This document shows positions 1-8,343 of a DNA stretch of 39,548 nucleotides, one piece after another. The notes under the pieces are model-generated. The model was not told the DNA's origin, made no database searches, and saw only the letters and a list, made by a program, of their open reading frames with translations. The stretch is from Bacillota bacterium (GTDB taxonomy: Bacteria; Bacillota; Clostridia; Acetivibrionales; DSM-1351). The position numbers were made by a program, and so were the translations under genes. The DNA lies in contig JAEZKZ010000049.1 of NCBI GenBank assembly GCA_023415305.1, forward strand, positions 1 to 39,548, in the 5' to 3' direction. Numbering within the stretch: position 1 is the stretch's first letter; each line of letters starts with the position of its first letter.

Positions 1-33
1 ATTTCCTGAATCACTTCTTTTGGTAGAGCACTC
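1..33 (-). CDS. Start of a gene running off the left edge, possibly an IS256-type transposase
   Basis: Only the first 11 codons are visible. The reverse strand reads MSALPKEVIQE and continues off the window, with a GAGGAG ribosome binding site just upstream of the ATG. Short N-termini of the form M-x-x-LPKE-x-I are common in Mutator/IS256-family transposases of clostridia. The sequence further upstream looks like an element terminus. Eleven residues cannot establish the family, so the start is well supported and the identity is a guess. Confidence 0.4.
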
Positions 34-121
34 ATAAAAAATCTCCTCTCTGGTTAATACTTAAATTCTTAACCAAAAAGGAGTATTTCCTATGTTCCAT
101 ACACAAAATTTTTTACAGCGT
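1..121 (-). mobile_element. Possible terminal region of an IS256-family element
   Basis: Upstream of the truncated reading frame, on the reverse strand, lies CTGTAAAAAATTTTGTGTAT (about 121 down to 102). It resembles the TGTAAA/TTTTGTGTA type of end found on many IS256-family insertion sequences. The other inverted repeat and the target duplication lie outside the window, so the boundary at about 121 is approximate. The call rests on this resemblance plus the transposase-like N-terminus. Confidence 0.3.
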
Positions 122-163
122 CAAATACCCTAAGATTGCAATCAGATGCCCACTTAATCAAGC

Positions 164-1550
164 TTACATCTGGGATTTCCACACAACTTTACCAGATGCA
201 TTAATGTAAGCGGCCCAACCCTGATCAACAGGTTTAGCTTTGACGTCATAAGTTGCAAGCGCAAGACCATTATTAAAATCAGTTGTCATTTTATAAGTAG
301 GCTTCACCACATAAGAACCTTTTGAATTAATGAAGCCCCATTTACCATTAATTTTTACTGCAGCTAAGCCATTATTAAAGTCACCAACTTCATCAAATTT
401 GGGTAAAATCGCTATTTCGCCCTTTTTATCAATAAAGCCCCATTTATTCACTCCAAAATCATCTGCAACTAATACTGCAGCAAGTCCCTGCTTAAAGCTA
501 CGAGCATCTGAAAAAACAAAGTCAGTCAGCTTATTATTTTTTGCATCAATAAATCCCCAACTGTCATTTTTACATACGGCAGAATAACCTTCCTGGAAAT
601 ACTGAATTTGTGTATACTGTGGTTCAATAATTGTTTCTCCATTTTTATTTATAAAGCCATATAAAGCTGAGCCAGCAAATATAGGCTTATTTGTATTAAT
701 AATTTTGCGGATAAACATTGCTGAGCTAAGGGGGAAACTATCATTAAAATATGTAAAATCATATTCTATATTAAGTACACCTTTATTTGAAACCGAAAAA
801 ATCATTTATAACAGCTATTGGAGCATATCCATTAATAAAGTCTCCAGCACTATCATATTTAAATTTAATTACCTCATTACCTTTCTGATCAATAAAACCT
901 GCTTTAATTTTTCCGTTTTCATCATAGATAGAGACAGCCGCAAGTCCTTCAGAAAAGCTCGAGGCCTTAACATATTTTTGTTCTATAACTGAATTTCCGT
1001 TTTTATCAATAAAACCGTATTTTGAATATGTAAGACCATATTGATCCCTACTGGCAAAGAGTAGCAAGTCCTGTGATATTGGACCAACGTCATCCGTAGC
1101 AGGTTTTTTAAATAAAACAGTACCTTTCTTATTAATATACACCTTGTTTTTGGTTGAAGTATTGCCTACTTTTGTAGTAGTTTCTACCTGACATACACCG
1201 TCCTTAAATTGAGATGGTTTATCAATATATGCATTCTCAAACAATACCTTTCCAGTTGTATCTATCAGCTGCCACTTATGAGAAGTTCTCCCCACTGAAC
1301 TTACTGGTGTATCACTCACCCACGCAACTCCATCTGAAAATGGATATACCACAATGTATTTAGGTTTGATAATAATCTTGCCACTCTGATTAATAAAGCC
1401 ACATAGTCTGGTTCCATTCTTTTGAAGATTCCAAATGGGAAATAGCTGCTGACTTGTGGAGCTTGCTTGTTCTGCGAAAACAACTCCAAATATTTGGGTT
1501 GCAATTGAAATAGCTAATATAAAACAAAAGACTTTTAAGCGTGATTTCAC
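164..1550 (-). pseudogene. Secreted WG-repeat protein, frameshifted
   Basis: Two reading frames in succession encode one protein made of WG (KWG-type) repeats such as WGFINSKG and YGFINKNG, a beta-rich repeat of unknown function common in clostridial exported proteins. The first frame should start at the GTG at 1550-1548, because AGGAGGG lies 7 bases upstream. From there it begins VKSRLKVF, then a hydrophobic stretch ending VVFA, a likely Sec signal peptide. It stops near 783 just after FFGFK. The second frame continues from about 805 to 164 with more repeats. A net +1 shift near the T6 run at about 797-802 is needed to join them. The break falls inside a repeat, so this is either a real disruption or a sequencing error. 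No programmed-shift signal fits the required direction. Confidence 0.75.
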
Positions 1551-1806
1551 TATATTGCCCTCCTGTAAAAAATTTAAAAGAAATTTGACGAAAATATATT
1601 TTTTTGATTTGTCTACTTTTTCATCTTCTAACTGTAACATAATTTGTAATTATATACAAATAATTCATATTATTGCATTTGATTTATCTAAAAGATCAAA
1701 TGTATAGAAATCATTTTCATCTAACAGTTCTTCGGGTGTTTCGCCTTTCTATTATAGGTATTAGCTATTAAGTAAGACAAATATGATAGCATTTACAATG
1801 AAAATA

Positions 1807-1850
1807 TGACATGGTGGTGTCAGCTTTTAATGATATAATTTAGGTGGAGG
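1807..1850 (+). promoter_or_regulatory. Promoter with TGACA-N6-TGTCA palindrome before the WYL regulator gene
   Basis: An inverted repeat, TGACA (1807-1811) and TGTCA (1818-1822), is separated by 6 bp and sits where a -35 element would be. A perfect TATAAT lies at 1834-1839, and the AGGTGGAGG ribosome binding site is at 1842-1850. No good -35 hexamer is visible at the right distance, so the palindrome probably replaces it. The same arm and spacing recur upstream of the next gene, which suggests both sites bind the regulator encoded here. That is an inference. Confidence 0.6.
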
Positions 1851-1861
1851 TAATAAGACTT

Positions 1862-2761
1862 ATGCAGATTAACAGGTTGTTTGAAATAGTGTATATTTTG
1901 CTGGACAAAAAAATAATTACAGCAAAGGAGTTGGCTGAACGCTTCGAGGTATCTATAAGGACTATCTATAGAGATGTTGATGTGCTGTCGGAAGCGGGAA
2001 TACCAGTGTATATGTGCAAGGGAAAGGGTGGAGGGATCAGCATTCTTGACAATTATGTTCTGAATAAGTCCATATTGTCTGATTCGGAACAAAATGAAAT
2101 ACTTACTGCCCTGCAAAGTCTGAATGCAATTCATTATCCAGATGTAGATAATGTAATATCAAAATTAGGACTACTGTTTAAAAAGGATAACTATAATTGG
2201 ATTGATGTGGACTTTTCACACTGGGGCGAAACCAACAGGGAAAAATTCAATCTTATAAAAACAGCAATTTTGGAAAGTAGAGTAATTACCTTCGATTATT
2301 TCAGTTCATATGGACAAAATACCAAGCGAAAAGCAGAACCCATACAGCTCTGGTTTAAAGATAAAACCTGGTATTTAAAAGGCTATTGTCTGACTAAGCA
2401 GGCTTTTCGAATTTTTAAGCTGACTAGAATGAAGGCTGTTGAAATTTCTGAAGTCTCATTTAAGAAGAGAACCTCTGAAGAATCTGCCTTTCAGTCCGGC
2501 AGGGAGGAGAACTATAGAACTCTTGATTTTAGGCTTCATCTGGACCAATCGGTGGCATATCGTGTCTATGACGAATTTGATGAAAACTCTATAATCAGGA
2601 ATGAAGACGGAAGCTTTGAGGTCACAGTTTCATATCCCGAAAATGATTGGGTATACGGATATATAATGTCCTTCGGAAGTGCCGCAAAAGTAGTTGAGCC
2701 GGAATATGTCAGGGATATTATTGTTAACCGGCTTAAAGAAGCATTAAAACAATATGAGTAA
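1862..2761 (+). CDS. WYL-domain transcriptional regulator (YafY type)
   Basis: This 299-residue protein has an N-terminal winged helix-turn-helix at about residues 3-60, with the recognition segment SIRTIYRDVDVL and a GGGISIL wing. A WYL domain spans about residues 125-205 and contains WFKDKTWYLKGYC, followed by a C-terminal region ending KEALKQYE. WYL proteins are DNA-binding regulators that often sense small ligands, with conserved W-Y-L residues in an Sm-like fold. The start is the ATG at 1862. The in-frame GTG at 1844 lies inside the ribosome binding site AGGTGGAGG and is rejected. The next gene, 300 bp downstream, encodes a GyrI-like ligand-binding protein, a common partnership for this family. 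Matching palindromes before both genes suggest autoregulation and control of that partner. Confidence 0.88.
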   Translation: MQINRLFEIVYILLDKKIITAKELAERFEVSIRTIYRDVDVLSEAGIPVYMCKGKGGGISILDNYVLNKSILSDSEQNEILTALQSLNAIHYPDVDNVISKLGLLFKKDNYNWIDVDFSHWGETNREKFNLIKTAILESRVITFDYFSSYGQNTKRKAEPIQLWFKDKTWYLKGYCLTKQAFRIFKLTRMKAVEISEVSFKKRTSEESAFQSGREENYRTLDFRLHLDQSVAYRVYDEFDENSIIRNEDGSFEVTVSYPENDWVYGYIMSFGSAAKVVEPEYVRDIIVNRLKEALKQYE

Positions 2762-2891
2762 GTAAGAAGTTGGAAGAATAGAAGATAGAAGTTAGAAGCC
2801 AGTAACCAGTAGTATAAAACTGCTAATGGTTGAATAACTGGCCCCAAAACATCATAGTGATACGATAAATTTTCTACAAAAACTATACCGT

Positions 2892-2915
2892 AATATGACA
2901 TACTCATGTCATATT
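2892..2915 (+). promoter_or_regulatory. 24-bp perfect palindrome upstream of the GyrI-like gene
   Basis: The arms AATATGACAT and ATGTCATATT are perfect reverse complements around a 4-bp centre. The core is TGACA-N6-TGTCA, the same core and spacing as the site before the WYL regulator gene, and the half-site ATATGACAT is identical. A possible -10, TGTTAT, follows at 2921-2926. The next gene starts 144 bp downstream, leaving a long leader. It is most simply a second operator of the same regulator. Confidence 0.6.
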
Positions 2916-3059
2916 GATAGTGTTATCCTTTTATTATCAAATACGGGGCAGTGCTGCAGAAATAACATCATGCCTCATTGAAACGCACAGAGGTAATAAA
3001 ATTTTTTTACAGCCCCAAAATTTAATCTGAACCTATGCGTTATAAAAGGAGTGTATTTA

Positions 3060-3530
3060 ATGAATATGAATTATGATCTGGTTAGAATTGAAGAAAAGAC
3101 CGTTGTAGGGATAATGGTTCGGACCACTAATGAAAACGGACAGGCCATGTCTGATATCGGAAAAGTCTGGGGTGAGTTTATGCAGGGCGACGCTTATACC
3201 TCAATTCCTTACAAATTAAACGCTAAATCTATTGGACTTTATACCGATTATGAAGGTGATTTTACAAAACCCTACAGTTTTTTAGCCTGCTGTGAAGTAA
3301 ATCAGGTCCAGGAGTTGCCTGAAAGGATGGTAGTGAAAACTATTCCTGCAGGGACTTATGCCAGGTTTATCATTAGCGGACATGTCCAGAAAGCTGTAGG
3401 CGAATTCTGGGTAAACCTGTGGAATATGCAGCTTAACAGAAAATACAGCTCTGACTTTGAAGAATACCAAAACAACTCAGGAGATATGGAAAATCAGGAA
3501 ATACATATTTATATTGCTGTAAATCAGTAA
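3060..3530 (+). CDS. GyrI-like / AraC effector-binding domain protein
   Basis: This 156-residue single-domain protein matches the GyrI-like small-molecule-binding fold. It opens MNMNYDLVRIEEKTVVGIM, has GLYTDYEGDF in the middle and PAGTYARFIISG in the second half, and ends with the characteristic EIHIYIAV strand. Members bind drugs or other amphipathic ligands, alone or as the effector domain of regulators. No DNA-binding domain is present. AAAAGGAG precedes the ATG at 3060, and the GTG at 3051 belongs to the ribosome binding site. It probably works with the upstream WYL regulator, either sequestering a ligand or reporting it. The ligand cannot be predicted. Confidence 0.82.
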   Translation: MNMNYDLVRIEEKTVVGIMVRTTNENGQAMSDIGKVWGEFMQGDAYTSIPYKLNAKSIGLYTDYEGDFTKPYSFLACCEVNQVQELPERMVVKTIPAGTYARFIISGHVQKAVGEFWVNLWNMQLNRKYSSDFEEYQNNSGDMENQEIHIYIAVNQ

Positions 3531-3632
3531 CCTCAGGTACCGGGGCAGGACCGGGGTAAAGAAAACTCTCAGAAAACTGTTTTGAGCTAATAAAGAAAGC
3601 TTATCAATTCAAGCATGAAAGGGAGAATAAAT

Positions 3633-4210
3633 ATGGAATTTATTAATCTAAACTTAGAGAATATTGATTCCCAGGACATTTGCTGTGCCAATTCAGACGA
3701 AAAGGGAGATATTTGCGCTGCCTCAAAGAAAGCCTGGCTTAGAGATCAATTTCAGAATGGAATGATATTTAAAAAGCTGAACGTACGTGGAAAGGTGTTT
3801 ATTGAATATATTCCTGCTGAAAATGCATGGTGCCCCATAAACGCCAATGGTTATATGTTTATCGACTGCTTTTGGGTTTCGGGGAGCTTTAAGGGAAATG
3901 GCTATGCAGCCGGTCTTCTTAACCAATGCATTGAGGATTCAAAAAAGCAGGTAGTATTTCTGAAGCTGGCTGGGTTCTCTATTACACAAATCACTGTCCT
4001 TATACAGTAAAATACGTTCCGTTAATAGAAGCTGTTGCAAAGGAAAAAGGCGTTGGATTTATAACGCACAAAATAACCTCAAAAGAACAGGCTCAGGCAG
4101 CTCCAGCACCGTTCACAACTTACAGTTTGTTCTATAACGGCAGGTTTGTAACTAATGAAATACTAAGTGAAGCAAAATTTATAAAATTCATTGAGGAGAA
4201 GAGGCTATAA
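3633..4210 (+). pseudogene. GNAT acetyltransferase with YoaP-type C-terminus, internally deleted and frameshifted
   Basis: The first frame (ATG 3633, after AAAGGGAG) encodes the start of a GNAT N-acetyltransferase, including FIEYIPAENAWCPINANGY and the acetyl-CoA-loop-like stretch FKGNGYAAGLL. After CIEDSKK at about 3948 the frame becomes meaningless and stops at 4010. A different frame then reads EAGWVLYYTNHCPYT and later APAPFTTYSLFYNGRFVTNE, ending at TAA 4208-4210. That second part matches the YoaP-like C-terminal domain that follows GNAT in longer family members. From memory of that architecture, roughly 80-90 codons between the two parts are missing. The gene is therefore a remnant. The following radical SAM gene starts only 3 bp after its stop codon, so the two were probably once translationally linked. 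Confidence 0.78.
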
Positions 4211-4213
4211 GTA

Positions 4214-5098
4214 ATGGAGTATATACCTGCTAAAAGTATTATTTCGGGATATGCCGAGAATAATAACTGGTTTGGCAACAACTATAACATGAACATATAT
4301 AAAGGCTGTAATCATGGTTGCATATATTGTGACAGCCGGAGCGACTGTTATCATGTTGAGAATTTTGATCAGGTAAGGGCAAAGGAAAATGCCCTTTCCT
4401 TGATTTATCGCGATTTAAAATCAAAACGAAAGAAGGGGGTTGTAGGAACCGGGGCTATGAGTGATCCCTATAACCCTTTTGAAAGAAGGCTTGAGCTAAC
4501 AAGGGGAGCTCTTAAAATAATTGACCAGTTCGGTTTTGGTATATCAATTGCCACAAAAAGTGATCTTGTGGAAAGAGATGCTGATATATTGCAGAATATA
4601 CAAAAGCACTCTCCCGTGCTGATTAAAATAACAATTACCTGTTCTGATGACCAATTGGCTGGCAAGGTCGAGGCAAATGCTCCATCTCCTTCAAAGCGAT
4701 TTGCTGCCATCAAAAGACTATCTGACAGCGGGATTTTTGCAGGAATTCTTATGATGCCTGTTTTACCGTTCATAGAAGATAATGAAGAAAACATCACTGA
4801 AATAGTCCGACTTGCACATGAAAACGGTGCAAGATTCATTTATGCTGCCTTTGGAGTTACACTGCGAATGAATCAAAGAGACTGGTATTACTCAAAGCTT
4901 GATGAACTGTTCCCCAAAAAGAAGGAGCTGTATATTAAAGAATTCGGGGATACCTATTCATGTCAATCTCCAAGGGCTAAGCAGTTATCTGCTGTGTTTA
5001 GGGAGGAATGCCGCCGGTATGGTCTATTATATGAAATGGAGGATATTATATCGGAGTACAAGCGCGGATACTATGACCGGCAGCTCAGTTTGTTTTAG
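4214..5098 (+). CDS. SPL-like radical SAM protein with a C-terminal clamp-type motif
   Basis: This 294-residue protein carries the radical SAM cluster motif CNHGCIYC (Cys32, Cys36, Cys39) preceded by MNIYKGC, as in the spore photoproduct lyase-like / Rv2578c-like branch. GTGAMSDPYNPFE and ATKSDLVERDADIL are typical of that branch. The last five residues are QLSLF (290-294), the consensus shape of the bacterial sliding-clamp binding motif QL(S/D)LF, here exposed at the extreme C-terminus. Radical SAM enzymes of this branch use SAM and a 4Fe-4S cluster, and the proven SPL member reverses the thymine spore photoproduct. The substrate here is unknown and it need not be a true SPL. No strong ribosome binding site is visible other than GAGGAGAAGAGG overlapping the end of the upstream pseudogene. 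Confidence 0.85.
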   Translation: MEYIPAKSIISGYAENNNWFGNNYNMNIYKGCNHGCIYCDSRSDCYHVENFDQVRAKENALSLIYRDLKSKRKKGVVGTGAMSDPYNPFERRLELTRGALKIIDQFGFGISIATKSDLVERDADILQNIQKHSPVLIKITITCSDDQLAGKVEANAPSPSKRFAAIKRLSDSGIFAGILMMPVLPFIEDNEENITEIVRLAHENGARFIYAAFGVTLRMNQRDWYYSKLDELFPKKKELYIKEFGDTYSCQSPRAKQLSAVFREECRRYGLLYEMEDIISEYKRGYYDRQLSLF

Positions 5099-5178
5099 AA
5101 TTGATGTTTCGAAAATTTTATCTGTTGGGTGATATTGTATCTGTTGGTGATGTATATTTGTTTACAAATTCATTTTAC

Positions 5179-5931
5179 TTACGTTTTTTCTGTTATATTT
5201 TTTTCGTTATATTTTTGAATATCCTTAGCTGACAGATCTATAGCAAAATGTAACAGAACACCTGGTATTATCGAGCCTGTAGCAATATACAGGGCGTGAA
5301 AAAACAAGCCTAAAAGTCCTGTCTTTACAACCCCGGAAACTCCCTGATAGGTGTGTCCTAAACCAAAAATGATGCTGCATATGATTGCCGTTAACGGAAG
5401 GTTTATGGCCGGAAACAATTGAGTCAGCGCCAGTGATAGGAACCCTCTATACAAAAACTCTTCCGTTAAGCCGGCAGTTATTGAAATTACCGTCCATAAC
5501 TTTCTTTCGCCATTGGTATCAGGCAATAAAATTGAAATATCTTGTGGGATATCGGTGTTCATCAGCTTTTGTCTATATTTTATGCTTAACCTGGCGGCTA
5601 TCAGCTGATAAACAAGTAATAAAAATAAACCAAGCGCAGCTGTAGCTACACTAATAACGAACAGCTTGTTCAGCTCTGAGAAACGGAGAGTAACCCGGTT
5701 TATTCCAACCTCTCCCAAGGAAAAACCGTAAAATAACATAAAGGCAAAGACGCAGGCAACAAGAAACCACAGTCCGCCTAGTAATTTACCATAATATCTT
5801 ATTCTTTCGGTGCTGTCGACCATTTGTCTTCTGACAAATTTTCTATAGGTTAATAATCCTACCACAGGCTCATATGCCAGAAAGTATACCAAAAAGAGAA
5901 TTAAAATAGAATTCTGAATATTCATGACCAA
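5179..5931 (-). CDS. CPBP-family intramembrane protease
   Basis: This is a multi-spanning membrane protein of about 250 residues with the CPBP (Abi/CAAX-protease-like) signature. EEFLYRG (about residues 157-163) supplies the paired glutamates and arginine, FGLGHTYQG (about 189-197) the first histidine motif, and LLHFAID near the C-terminus the last histidine. Family members are membrane metalloproteases used for peptide processing or for immunity to bacteriocins. The start is uncertain: with AGAGGTG as ribosome binding site the TTG at 5931 has ideal spacing, and the ATG at 5925 is the alternative. It follows the ribbon-helix-helix gene by 12 bp and must be co-transcribed with it. Confidence 0.85.
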   Translation of the reverse strand: MVMNIQNSILILFLVYFLAYEPVVGLLTYRKFVRRQMVDSTERIRYYGKLLGGLWFLVACVFAFMLFYGFSLGEVGINRVTLRFSELNKLFVISVATAALGLFLLLVYQLIAARLSIKYRQKLMNTDIPQDISILLPDTNGERKLWTVISITAGLTEEFLYRGFLSLALTQLFPAINLPLTAIICSIIFGLGHTYQGVSGVVKTGLLGLFFHALYIATGSIIPGVLLHFAIDLSAKDIQKYNEKNITEKT

Positions 5932-5943
5932 TTTAATCACCTC

Positions 5944-6441
5944 TTATTTATCACGCAATTCAACTATAACCTTTTTCACCTCTTCGCTTGCCTTGATGAT
6001 TCCGTATACCTTGATTTTACTAAAGGTTTCTTTCACCAGCTCGGCGGGCACGTCCTTTTCGATTATCAGCATCCCGATCAGAAAGAGAGAAATCTTGTTT
6101 CCGCTTTGTTTGACCTGTTCCAGTGTCTTTTTACTATAGCTGAAGACACCGGTTCCCCCTACAAAACCGTCATTAATTCCTGTTGTGCTGAGGTTGGCCA
6201 TATTATTAATATCTGCAGTTACTTTATTGATTTCTCTATTTATATCATTATTGAGGGAATTGAGACCTAAGGCACCTGAGGCCTTTATGTTGCTTATATC
6301 CCCCGAATGTACTGTCATTTGATTCCTGATAGCGGTACGAATAAAGTCTGTTCTATTGGTATAAAAACCCTGCTCCACCAGTAGATCAATATGACCAAGA
6401 TCAATTGCGCCAATATTAATAGTTATTTTTTCTGTTTCCAT
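5944..6441 (-). CDS. Ribbon-helix-helix protein with an extended C-terminal domain
   Basis: The 165-residue protein begins METEKITINIG and continues through a segment with FYTNRTDFIRTAIRNQM, which fits a CopG/MetJ-type ribbon-helix-helix (one beta strand and two helices, about residues 4-45). A linker follows, rich in Asn, Ser and Gly. The C-terminal part (about 95-165) contains GTGVFSYSKKTLEQ, SLFLIGMLIIEKDV and KVYGIIKASEEVKKVI, which looks like a small beta-rich domain of unknown function. AGGTGGAAG precedes the ATG at 6441. It forms an operon with the downstream membrane protease gene. It is probably the local regulator, and the four 11-bp-spaced repeats upstream are its likely binding site. 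Confidence 0.75.
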   Translation of the reverse strand: METEKITINIGAIDLGHIDLLVEQGFYTNRTDFIRTAIRNQMTVHSGDISNIKASGALGLNSLNNDINREINKVTADINNMANLSTTGINDGFVGGTGVFSYSKKTLEQVKQSGNKISLFLIGMLIIEKDVPAELVKETFSKIKVYGIIKASEEVKKVIVELRDK

Positions 6442-6558
6442 AAATTTGCTTCCACCTTTCAAATATAAAATAAAAATATTATGAAGAATAATCAGAGGTA
6501 TTCTGAAAAGTAATGATATAGTAATAATGTTTGAGAATGGTATTAAGAAATCTTTATA

Positions 6559-6599
6559 CCATCCATATACCATCCATACATCATCCATTAACCATCCAT
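6559..6599 (-). repeat. Four direct repeats with an exact 11-bp period
   Basis: On the plus strand CCATCCAT occurs at 6559-6566, 6570-6577 and 6592-6599, with TCATCCAT at 6581-6588. The starts are exactly 11 bp apart, about one helical turn. The array lies about 120-160 bp upstream of the ribbon-helix-helix gene and also upstream of the divergent gene at 6755. Proteins of that fold often bind arrays of short direct repeats, so this is a candidate operator for one or both transcripts. Confidence 0.6.
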
Positions 6600-6754
6600 T
6601 TAGATTATATATGTTTTGTTTTTATTTGTAAATATCTATCATAAAATATTACTAATCACTACCATAAAATATAAATAGCACTACTTAGTTTGGTGCATAT
6701 TAATTGAGGTATAATAAATACTAGCTTATCAGATTTATTAATGGAGGTTGGATA

Positions 6755-8317
6755 ATGCCTAGGAAAACATACGTAACAAACATGCCAGACAAAACGGGAG
6801 CATTTATGCTTGCCTCAAAAATAATTGCCAATCATAATGGAAATATTGTCCGGGTCAGCTACAATAAAGCCGTTGACCTTCATACACTTTTTATAGACGT
6901 GGAGGCCACAGAAGAGGAACTTACTTACATAGCAGAGGAACTGGGTCATATTGGCTATCTCAATGAAAAAATAGCCGAGACAAGAATTGTTGTTGTTAAT
7001 ATTAAAATTCCGGATAAACCGGGTTCAGTTTTGCCTATACTCAGAATACTTGACAGGTATGGAATAAATATTTCATATATAAATTCAAGCTCAAATGGGA
7101 CTGAATTTCAAGACTTTAAAATGGGTTTGCTTATAGAAAATCCCAAAATCATAAAATTGCTGCTTGAAGATTTAAGTGAGGTTTATCAGATAGATATTGA
7201 AGATTACGACGATGCGGAAAACAGTTTGGACAATACAATTTTCTATATCCGTCTTGCTAATGAAATGCAGAAGCTTATGCATTTAAGTACTGAGACAACC
7301 ATGGAGTTTATCTCGGAATCCAATCGTATCTGGCAGGTGCTCCAGGAAAAGGGTGAGAATCCTAAAAAAGTTTTTGACTATATCAGACGGTTTGCAAATT
7401 TTATCAGTCTCCACAGGGAAAGTAATTTCAAGGCCGATATTGAAAAGGTACAAATCAGCCCGATGGTCACTTTGTATAATATCCAGCCGCCCTGTGGAAG
7501 TAACACTTATGTTATGGAGACTTCAAAGGAGCTGGTGCTCGTAGACACCGGCTATACCATCTATTCAAGGGAAATATTTGAGATTTTCAATAAACTGTTT
7601 CTGGATTGGCAAAGCAGACTCAAGCGAGTGTATATTTCCCATGCCGATGTTGATCATTGTGGTCTTTTATCACAACTGGAAGATGTCGAGATATGTGTAA
7701 ATCAAAAAAGTGCAGACAATTTAAGACGACAATATCAGGGCATTCGAGATTATAGAGAGCATAACGATATCGGACTTGGCTACAGCAAGCTCAGCCGAAT
7801 AATTTCAGGGTATGTTCCTCCCAAGACAGATAATTTTACAATTATTGATAACGGTGACACGCCGGAAGAACACAAGGAACTGCTTCATATTGGATGCTTT
7901 GAAGTAGGAGATATGGAGTTTGAAGTACTTGAGGGCAGCGGCGGGCATGTATACGGCGAAATGGTTTTCGTATGCAGAAAATTTGGAGTGCTTTTTACAG
8001 GAGATATATTAGTAAATATAAGCGGCTTCAGCTCCGAACGCGCTGAGTTTAATTCACTGGCGCCATACCTTATGAGGAGTGTTAACTCTGACTCTGCAAA
8101 AGCTACGGAAATGCGAGAGCAGATTACCCGTCTGGCCGAGCAAATAGGTGCTTGCATCCAAAAACCATGTGTAATTTGTGGAGGGCATGGTCCTCTTTCC
8201 ATTATTGATAGTCATAGGCTTGTAAACATGCCCGGTGCTGAAAGCATATCAATAAACGCTTCACAATGTGCGTTGGATGGGTGCCGGAACAAAGCTTGTG
8301 CATTGTCTGGTAATTAA
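6755..8317 (+). CDS. Tandem ACT domains fused to a metallo-beta-lactamase-fold hydrolase
   Basis: This 520-residue protein starts after ATGGAGG with two ACT-like regulatory domains. The first is about residues 4-75 (TNMPDKTGAFMLASKII), the second about 79-148 (IKIPDKPGSVLPILRIL). A helical linker follows, then an MBL-fold domain from about 235: GSNTYVMETSKELVLVDTG, SHADVDHCG, GSGGHVYGE, LFTGDI and CGGHGP. The metal motif reads H296-x-D298-x-D300-H301, with aspartate at the second position where most family members have histidine. ACT domains usually bind amino acids, so ligand-gated hydrolase or oxidoreductase activity is plausible. The substrate cannot be read from the sequence. The C-terminus has a Cys-containing tail, CALDGCRNKACALSGN. 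It is monocistronic and divergent from the ribbon-helix-helix operon. Confidence 0.82.
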   Translation: MPRKTYVTNMPDKTGAFMLASKIIANHNGNIVRVSYNKAVDLHTLFIDVEATEEELTYIAEELGHIGYLNEKIAETRIVVVNIKIPDKPGSVLPILRILDRYGINISYINSSSNGTEFQDFKMGLLIENPKIIKLLLEDLSEVYQIDIEDYDDAENSLDNTIFYIRLANEMQKLMHLSTETTMEFISESNRIWQVLQEKGENPKKVFDYIRRFANFISLHRESNFKADIEKVQISPMVTLYNIQPPCGSNTYVMETSKELVLVDTGYTIYSREIFEIFNKLFLDWQSRLKRVYISHADVDHCGLLSQLEDVEICVNQKSADNLRRQYQGIRDYREHNDIGLGYSKLSRIISGYVPPKTDNFTIIDNGDTPEEHKELLHIGCFEVGDMEFEVLEGSGGHVYGEMVFVCRKFGVLFTGDILVNISGFSSERAEFNSLAPYLMRSVNSDSAKATEMREQITRLAEQIGACIQKPCVICGGHGPLSIIDSHRLVNMPGAESISINASQCALDGCRNKACALSGN

Positions 8318-8343
8318 GACTACCGGAACCATGCCAATTTTTT

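Noticed and set aside
797..802. Programmed -1 frameshift at T-TTT-TTC in the WG-repeat gene
   Set aside because: The heptamer is present, but a -1 shift leads to a quick stop. The downstream repeats need a +1 shift instead.
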